From Streptococcus infantarius subsp. infantarius ATCC BAA-102 (lineage in GTDB: Bacteria > Bacillota > Bacilli > Lactobacillales > Streptococcaceae): a stretch of DNA of 64,000 nucleotides. The notes beneath the pieces were generated by a model. It made no database searches. It was not told where the DNA came from and saw nothing but the letters and a program-made list of their open reading frames with translations. This document shows positions 59,270-64,000 of this stretch, piece after piece (within the stretch, counting starts at the first letter, position 1; every line of letters begins with the position of its first letter). The translations under genes and the position numbers were made by a program. The stretch covers positions 248,001 to 312,000 of the forward strand of contig NZ_DS572694.1 of NCBI RefSeq assembly GCF_000154985.1. The letters are read 5' to 3'.

Positions 59270-60361
59270 TTATTTGTTTTCTGCTTCAAATTTTTTCATG
59301 AATTCAATCAAATCAAGCACACCTTGACGAGGGAAGGCGTTGTAAAGACTTGCACGCATACCACCAACTGAACGGTGACCTTTAATATTCTTGAAACCAA
59401 GTGGTGTTGCTTCTGCAACAAACTTAGTATCAAGTTCTTTACTTGGTGTCACGAATGGAATATTCGCTACTGAACGTTCTGCTGGATTCTTAACAGGATT
59501 TGTGTAGAAATCTGATTGGTCGATGAAGTCATACAAAAGACCTGATTTTTCACGGTTAGCAGCCTCCATCTTGTCAACACCACCGAAAGCTTTCACCCAT
59601 TCAAAGACAAGTTTTGCAATGTAGATGCTGTATGCAGGTGGTGTATTATAAAGTGAACCCGCTTCAGATTGGATACGATAATCAAGCATTGCAGAAAGTG
59701 TTGGCTCATCATTCAAGAAATCTTCACGAACAATAACAACAGTCACACCAGCAGGACCAATATTTTTTTGAGCGCCCGCATAAATCAGTGCAAAATCTTC
59801 AACATTATAGCGAACCGCTAAAATATTAGAAGACATATCTGCCACAATTGGTACACCATTAGTATCTGGAAGGTCATAAATAGAAGTTCCTTCAATAGTG
59901 TTATTTGTTGTGATGTGAACGTACGCAGCTTCAGGGTCAATATCTTTTGGATCAAATGTAGGAATATGATCATATACAGTATCTTCTGACGAGGCTAGGA
60001 GCAAGGGTTCAAAAGGAACGGATTTGGACAATTTAACAGCTTCAGCATAAGCTTTTTTACCCCATGATCCACCAACTAGATAATATGCCTTACGTCCCTT
60101 AGCTAGGTTCAAAGGAAGCATAGTGAATTGTGTAGATGCTCCGCCTTGAAGGAACATTACTTTGTAATTATCAGGAATTGCCATCAATTCACGCAATAAT
60201 TTTTCAGCTTCTTTAATGATATTATCAAACTCTTTGGAACGGTGGGACATTTCTAAAACACTCATGCCGCTACCTTGGTAGTCAAGCATTTCACGCTGTG
60301 CTTGTTCAAGCACTGGTTTTGGTAACACTGCAGGACCTGCAGAGAAATTGTAAATTGTCAT
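59270..60361 (-). CDS. serC: Phosphoserine aminotransferase
   Basis: 363 aa PLP enzyme, starting [22 protein letters not shown] lysine in [13 protein letters not shown]. Converts 3-phosphohydroxypyruvate to phosphoserine. serC-serA are cotranscribed. Confidence 0.97.
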   Translation of the reverse strand: MTIYNFSAGPAVLPKPVLEQAQREMLDYQGSGMSVLEMSHRSKEFDNIIKEAEKLLRELMAIPDNYKVMFLQGGASTQFTMLPLNLAKGRKAYYLVGGSWGKKAYAEAVKLSKSVPFEPLLLASSEDTVYDHIPTFDPKDIDPEAAYVHITTNNTIEGTSIYDLPDTNGVPIVADMSSNILAVRYNVEDFALIYAGAQKNIGPAGVTVVIVREDFLNDEPTLSAMLDYRIQSEAGSLYNTPPAYSIYIAKLVFEWVKAFGGVDKMEAANREKSGLLYDFIDQSDFYTNPVKNPAERSVANIPFVTPSKELDTKFVAEATPLGFKNIKGHRSVGGMRASLYNAFPRQGVLDLIEFMKKFEAENK

Positions 60362-60495
60362 AAAAATACCTCCGTATAATGGTATAAATTATATCACAAT
60401 TTTCTGAATTTTGTAAAGATTTTTACGGATTTTTATCCAAAATATTTATGAATAACCATGTTATAATAGTAAATAACAAACATTAAGGAGAAAAA

Positions 60496-61125
60496 ATGAT
60501 TATCAAAGAATTTTGTGCTGAAAACACAACTTTGCTCAGCCAACTTGACTCATCTGTTAAACGCGTCGAACTTTGTGACAATTTAGCCGTTGGTGGAACA
60601 ACTCCTTCATACGGTGTCATCAAAGAAGCTGCGCGCTATCTTCACGAAAAAGAAATCTCACTCGCTACAATGATTCGTCCACGTGGTGGTAACTTTGTTT
60701 ATAACGATAGCGAACTTCGAATCATGGAAGATGATATTCTTCGTGCAGCAGAATTAGAAAGTGACAACCTAGTTCTTGGGCTTTTAACTGAAGATAACCA
60801 CATCGATGTTGAAGGGATTGAACAACTTCTTCCATCAACTCAAGGCTTGCCACTAGTCTTTCATATGGCATTTGACCAAATTCCTCTTGCTGATCAAAAA
60901 GAAGCTATTGACCAACTTGTCGACCTTGGTTTTATACGTATCCTAACTCATGGTTCTTCAGAAAATAATGATATTTTTGAAAATGTTGACCATCTTAAAG
61001 AATTAGTTGATTACGCCGACGGACGCATTGAAATTATGATTGGCGGCGGTGTTACAGCTGATAATTATCAAGAACTAATTGAAAGAACTGGTGCCCAAGC
61101 AGCACATGGCACTAAAATTTGCTAA
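60496..61125 (+). CDS. cutC: CutC family protein
   Basis: 209 aa TIM-barrel protein with VKRVELCDNLAVGGTTPSYG near the N-terminus, MIRPRGG, and FHMAFDQ. Named for copper homeostasis in E. coli, though the direct role is disputed. AAGGAG precedes the ATG. Divergent from serC. Confidence 0.92.
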   Translation: MIIKEFCAENTTLLSQLDSSVKRVELCDNLAVGGTTPSYGVIKEAARYLHEKEISLATMIRPRGGNFVYNDSELRIMEDDILRAAELESDNLVLGLLTEDNHIDVEGIEQLLPSTQGLPLVFHMAFDQIPLADQKEAIDQLVDLGFIRILTHGSSENNDIFENVDHLKELVDYADGRIEIMIGGGVTADNYQELIERTGAQAAHGTKIC

Positions 61126-61134
61126 TAATGATTT

Positions 61135-61162
61135 AACACCTTGAAGAACAAGGTGTTTTTTT
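61135..61162 (+). terminator. Terminator of cutC
   Basis: AACACCTTG and CAAGGTGTT pair around AAGAA, followed by TTTTT. Confidence 0.85.
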
Positions 61163-61166
61163 ACAC

Positions 61167-61199
61167 CAAAAAATCCGAATTCTATTGAACTCGGATTTT
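61167..61199 (-). terminator. Terminator of amtB-glnK
   Basis: AAAATCCGA and TCGGATTTT pair around a 12-base loop with T residues following on the minus strand. Confidence 0.8.
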
Positions 61200-61238
61200 C
61201 CATCACATTTATGTTAACTTTGGAGATATCTTTGTCAC

Positions 61239-61580
61239 CTAAACGGCGTCTCCTCCACGTTCACCTGTACGAATACGGATGACTTCTTCGATGGGAAGGA
61301 TGAAGATTTTCCCATCTCCGACTTCTCCAGTGTGAACAGCTTTGCAGATAATATCTACAATTTCGTCAACCGCTGCATCATGAGTAACGATTTCAACTTT
61401 GACTTTTGCAAGCAATGTTGGAACAATTTTTTGACCACGAACATATTCTGCAAGACCTCGTTGGTTACCATACCCTAAAACTTGGTTGATGGTCATCCCT
61501 TTTGTAAAACCAGCCTTTGATAAGGCATCTTTCAGATCTTCCAAGCGATCTGGACGAATAATGGTCTCGATTTTTTTCAT
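61239..61580 (-). CDS. glnK: PII nitrogen regulatory protein GlnK
   Basis: 113 aa. Begins [20 protein letters not shown]-loop [16 protein letters not shown] with the tyrosine near residue 51, and the second PII signature [26 protein letters not shown] binding ATP and 2-oxoglutarate. Binds and gates AmtB. ATG chosen because AAAGGG lies 8 bases upstream. Follows amtB in one operon. Confidence 0.95.
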   Translation of the reverse strand: MKKIETIIRPDRLEDLKDALSKAGFTKGMTINQVLGYGNQRGLAEYVRGQKIVPTLLAKVKVEIVTHDAAVDEIVDIICKAVHTGEVGDGKIFILPIEEVIRIRTGERGGDAV

Positions 61581-61660
61581 AATGTACACCCTTTCTAAAC
61601 GTCTCTATTGTAACTTAGTTTAACTCAGTTTTTTATTTTCGACAAGCCAAACGTTGCTGC

Positions 61661-62896
61661 TTATGAATCCAATCCCATGAAAGTTGGGTAAGCTGTTTCT
61701 TCATGTTCGCTGTCATCAAGACCAATAGCTTCGGCACGTTCTTCAACTCGAATACTTGTAAAGATTGAGATAATCTTAACAATGATGAATGTAGCAACTG
61801 CTGACCAAACGATTGTGAAAATAATAGCTGCGATTGTTACTAGGAAAAGATGTGCATTTCCGTAAATCAAACCTATATTGTGTTTATTAAGAGCAAGTTC
61901 TGGTGTTGTGAAGAGTCCTGTTACCAATCCACCAAAGATACCACCGATACCATGACAACCAAAAGCATCAAGTGCGTCGTCGTAACCAAATTTGCTCTTA
62001 AGAACTGAAATAGCGAAATAACAAATTGGGCTTACACAAAGACCAATTAAAAGTGAACTCCATGTTGATACAAAACCTGCGCCAGGTGTGATAGCGACGA
62101 GTCCTGCAACCAAACCAGTTGAAGCACCTACAAGTGAGAATTTACCAGTCAAAACTTTTTCAACAAGCAACCAAGAAAGCATTGCTGCTGCCGCTGAAAT
62201 ATGAGTTGTTACAAAGGCATGAACTGCAAGTCCATCAGCTGCTAAAGCTGAACCTGCGTTAAATCCAAACCAACCGAACCAGAGAAGTCCTGCACCAAGG
62301 AAAACAAACGGAACATTATGAGGACGATATTCTAAACGATCATAATCACGACGTTTTCCAAGAAGAATAGCTAGAACTAAACCAGATACCCCTGAAGTGA
62401 TGTGGACAACGTCACCACCAGCAAAGTCGAGTGTACCCCATTGAGCCAAAAGTCCTTCGTCCCAAACCATATGAGCAAATGGGAAGTAGACTACCAAAAG
62501 CCATAGAACAACGAAAATAACTAGTGGTGTAAATCTCATACGTCCTGCTGCTGCCCCTGTTAAAATGGCAACTGTGATGATTGGGAACATCATTTGGAAA
62601 GCAGCAAACAAAGCATCCGGAATTGCTAGACCTCGTGTACTAGCTGAATCACTAACACCATTGAAAAATAGATGAGAGAAGTTACCAATAAGACTTCCGC
62701 TTCCACCAAATGAAAGGGAGTAGCCAAAAATCATCCACATTACAGAACCAACCGCAATAGGAATCGCACACATCATCATGGTGTTGATGACATTTTTACG
62801 TCTTCCTAAACCACCGTAGAAGAAGGCTAAGCCAGGTGTCATTAAGAAGACTAGGCCAGCACAGATAATCATAAAAGCAATACTTCCTGCATCCAT
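61661..62896 (-). CDS. amtB: Ammonium transporter AmtB
   Basis: 411 aa with 11 membrane helices. FYGGLGRRKNVINTMMM, AQWGTLDFAGGDVVHITSG (ammonium site region), and twin histidines in DALDAFGCHGIGG and the earlier VVHITSG. C-terminal cytoplasmic tail that binds GlnK. AAGGAG precedes the ATG. GlnR boxes lie upstream. Confidence 0.96.
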   Translation of the reverse strand: MDAGSIAFMIICAGLVFLMTPGLAFFYGGLGRRKNVINTMMMCAIPIAVGSVMWMIFGYSLSFGGSGSLIGNFSHLFFNGVSDSASTRGLAIPDALFAAFQMMFPIITVAILTGAAAGRMRFTPLVIFVVLWLLVVYFPFAHMVWDEGLLAQWGTLDFAGGDVVHITSGVSGLVLAILLGKRRDYDRLEYRPHNVPFVFLGAGLLWFGWFGFNAGSALAADGLAVHAFVTTHISAAAAMLSWLLVEKVLTGKFSLVGASTGLVAGLVAITPGAGFVSTWSSLLIGLCVSPICYFAISVLKSKFGYDDALDAFGCHGIGGIFGGLVTGLFTTPELALNKHNIGLIYGNAHLFLVTIAAIIFTIVWSAVATFIIVKIISIFTSIRVEERAEAIGLDDSEHEETAYPTFMGLDS

Positions 62897-62951
62897 ATCA
62901 AAAACTCCTTTTATTTTCTAAGGTTTTAATTTTTAAAACCAAACTCAAAAT

Positions 62952-62968
62952 CTCTAACATCGCGTTAG
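62952..62968. repeat. Palindrome in the amtB leader
   Basis: TCTAACATCGCGTTAGA is a perfect 6+5+6 dyad. It has the everted order of a GlnR box (TAAC inside, GTTA outside), so it may be a mRNA hairpin or another site. Confidence 0.5.
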
Positions 62969-62975
62969 ATTTTTA

Positions 62976-62992
62976 TGTTAGATAATATAACA
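62976..62992 (-). promoter_or_regulatory. GlnR box at the amtB promoter
   Basis: TGTTAGATAATATAACA fits the GlnR/TnrA consensus TGTNA-N7-TNACA perfectly and overlaps the likely -10. Repression by GlnR in nitrogen excess is expected. Confidence 0.85.
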
Positions 62993-63177
62993 CTATTTTT
63001 TGGACAAGTAAAGAGTTTTTGGATAAATTTTCTGAATTTTTTAATTTTATAACATGTGATGTCAGAGAAATATGCTAGTCTAAATCGCTAAAAAAAGCCT
63101 TATTTTAAAAGTTTTTATCAACATTTTCAGAAAACATACGATGTTAGCTTTCGCTCATTTTTTATTATAACCATTAA

Positions 63178-63194
63178 TGTTATATTTTCTAACA
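63178..63194 (-). promoter_or_regulatory. Distal GlnR box upstream of amtB
   Basis: TGTTATATTTTCTAACA, a second perfect GlnR consensus, 202 bases from the first, just before the rsmI terminator. The 62897-63252 stretch otherwise holds no gene; a half-site (ATGTTAGC) lies at 63141-63148. Confidence 0.8.
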
Positions 63195-63212
63195 TCTGCT
63201 TGTGAACAAACT

Positions 63213-63240
63213 AAAAATCAGACAAAATGCCTGATTTTTT
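63213..63240 (-). terminator. Terminator of rsmI
   Basis: AAAAATCAG and CTGATTTTT pair around a 9-base loop. Confidence 0.78.
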
Positions 63241-63252
63241 CAATGAATCATA

Positions 63253-64000
63253 TCAAATACCATGATAAGCATTATAAACTTCTTGACGATTTAAGCCATA
63301 CGTTTTGGCAACCTTCTTAATGGCTTGATTTGGTTTTTCACCAGCCTCAACTAGGCTAGACACAAGCTCTGCTGGGTTTAAGTCTTCTGCAGCAGCTTCA
63401 GTTAAAACAGCTTGATCCTGAGCAGAAACAATTAACAAACACTCACCTTTTAAGGGATTCTCAGCAATATACTCCAAGAGTTCTGAAATAGAACCACGTT
63501 GATATTCTTCGTAAAGTTTTGTCAATTCACGAACCAAAACAACTTGTCTGTCACCATAGACAGCTAACATGTTCTCTAAGGTATCTGACACGCGATAAGG
63601 TGATTCATAAAAGATTTGTGTTTCAGGATAGGCTTTTTTACTCTCAAAAAAGTCTTTTTGTTGTCCTGATTTTCGTGGTAAGAACCCATAAAAGATATGT
63701 GGCTGTGGTGCAAGTCCACTAGCAATTAACGCCGTAATCCCTGCTGAAGCCCCAGGAAGAGCCACAACAGTAATATCTTCAGCAATGGCTGCTTTTACCA
63801 AATCATGTCCTGGATCTGAAATTGATGGCATTCCAGCATCTGATACCTGAGCCAAATTTTTTCCAGACTTCAAAAGTTCTAGCAACTCTGGAATTTTTTC
63901 ATAAGCATTATGCTCATGAAAGCTAATTTGTTTAACAGTAATATCAAAATGCTTCAATAGAAGACCTGTATTTCGAGTATCTTCAGCACAGATAAAATCT
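63253..64000 (-). CDS. rsmI: 16S rRNA (cytidine-1402-2'-O)-methyltransferase, start outside window
   Basis: The frame runs off the right edge; within the window it begins DFICAEDTRNTGLLLKHFDI, typical of RsmI after its missing N-terminal SAM region. It contains VSDAGMPSISDPG and VALPGASAGITALIASGL, the methyltransferase core, and a C-terminal helical domain (NRQEVYNAYHGI). Methylates C1402 in 16S rRNA. About 250 residues are visible of the usual 285-290. Confidence 0.95.
   Translation of the reverse strand, partial: DFICAEDTRNTGLLLKHFDITVKQISFHEHNAYEKIPELLELLKSGKNLAQVSDAGMPSISDPGHDLVKAAIAEDITVVALPGASAGITALIASGLAPQPHIFYGFLPRKSGQQKDFFESKKAYPETQIFYESPYRVSDTLENMLAVYGDRQVVLVRELTKLYEEYQRGSISELLEYIAENPLKGECLLIVSAQDQAVLTEAAAEDLNPAELVSSLVEAGEKPNQAIKKVAKTYGLNRQEVYNAYHGI

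Overview
The window is a 64-kb piece of a low-GC Streptococcus chromosome. Gene order is that of streptococci: pmrA-rpmG-secG-rnr-smpB; ybeY-dgkA-era-mutM-coaE; glmU-NUDIX-macP-mtnN; ccpA divergent from pepQ; frr-pyrH; rplK-rplA. Remains of a secreted family-9 pectate lyase and a secreted alpha-amylase, with oleate hydratase and amtB-glnK, point to the S. bovis/equinus complex (gallolyticus, macedonicus, pasteurianus, infantarius and relatives). The species call is inference. Most genes lie on the minus strand. I saw no tRNA, rRNA, CRISPR, insertion sequence or prophage.

Layout. 1-5000: two-component system (kinase cut by the left edge), P-type ATPase, DUF3114 protein, TetR regulator. 5-9 kb: oleate hydratase and a pectate lyase broken by one TAG. 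9-16 kb: thrS behind a T-box, two glycolipid glycosyltransferases, ccpA/pepQ. 16-17.5 kb: decayed NUDIX and LysR genes meeting tail to tail. 17.6-22.8 kb: DUF554 protein, tandem MarR paralogues, nitroreductase, then a divergent redox cluster (flavoprotein, bacterioferritin-like protein, OhrR-like regulator). 22.8-31.4 kb: two conserved housekeeping blocks. 31.5-33.5 kb: amylase remnant with intact control sites, decayed acetyltransferase, two small coiled-coil ORFs, one with a stop. 33.6-39.5 kb: phoH, msrA, yozE, cvfB, frr, pyrH, rplA, rplK. 39.7-47.5 kb: DUF3397 protein, ftsK, the slrA rotamase lipoprotein, a DtxR-type regulator, mtnN, macP, NUDIX, glmU. 47.6-56.5 kb: oxidoreductases, a Tad2-like (DUF2829) protein, a MurM/FemAB enzyme, metG, an unknown large membrane protein, sdpI/sdpR-like pair. 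56.6-64 kb: frameshifted exoA, an ArsC-family protein, serA, serC, cutC, glnK-amtB with GlnR boxes, and rsmI cut by the right edge.

Two themes stand out. First, gene decay: seven genes carry nonsense or frameshift lesions, and two of these encoded secreted plant-polysaccharide enzymes; this fits recent relaxation of selection, such as a dairy or host shift. Second, small regulatory architectures: paired L1-type RNA sites around rplK and rplA, paired TGACA/TGTCA palindromes over the slrA promoter, a similar palindrome over the promoter of the second MarR gene, two GlnR boxes 200 bp apart, and MalR-like and CcpA sites kept in front of a dead amylase. The best candidate for an undescribed system is the 20.3-22.8 kb redox cluster. 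Its flavoprotein lacks the catalytic His-Glu pair and its bacterioferritin-like protein has lost ferroxidase ligands, while the regulator keeps the sensing cysteine.
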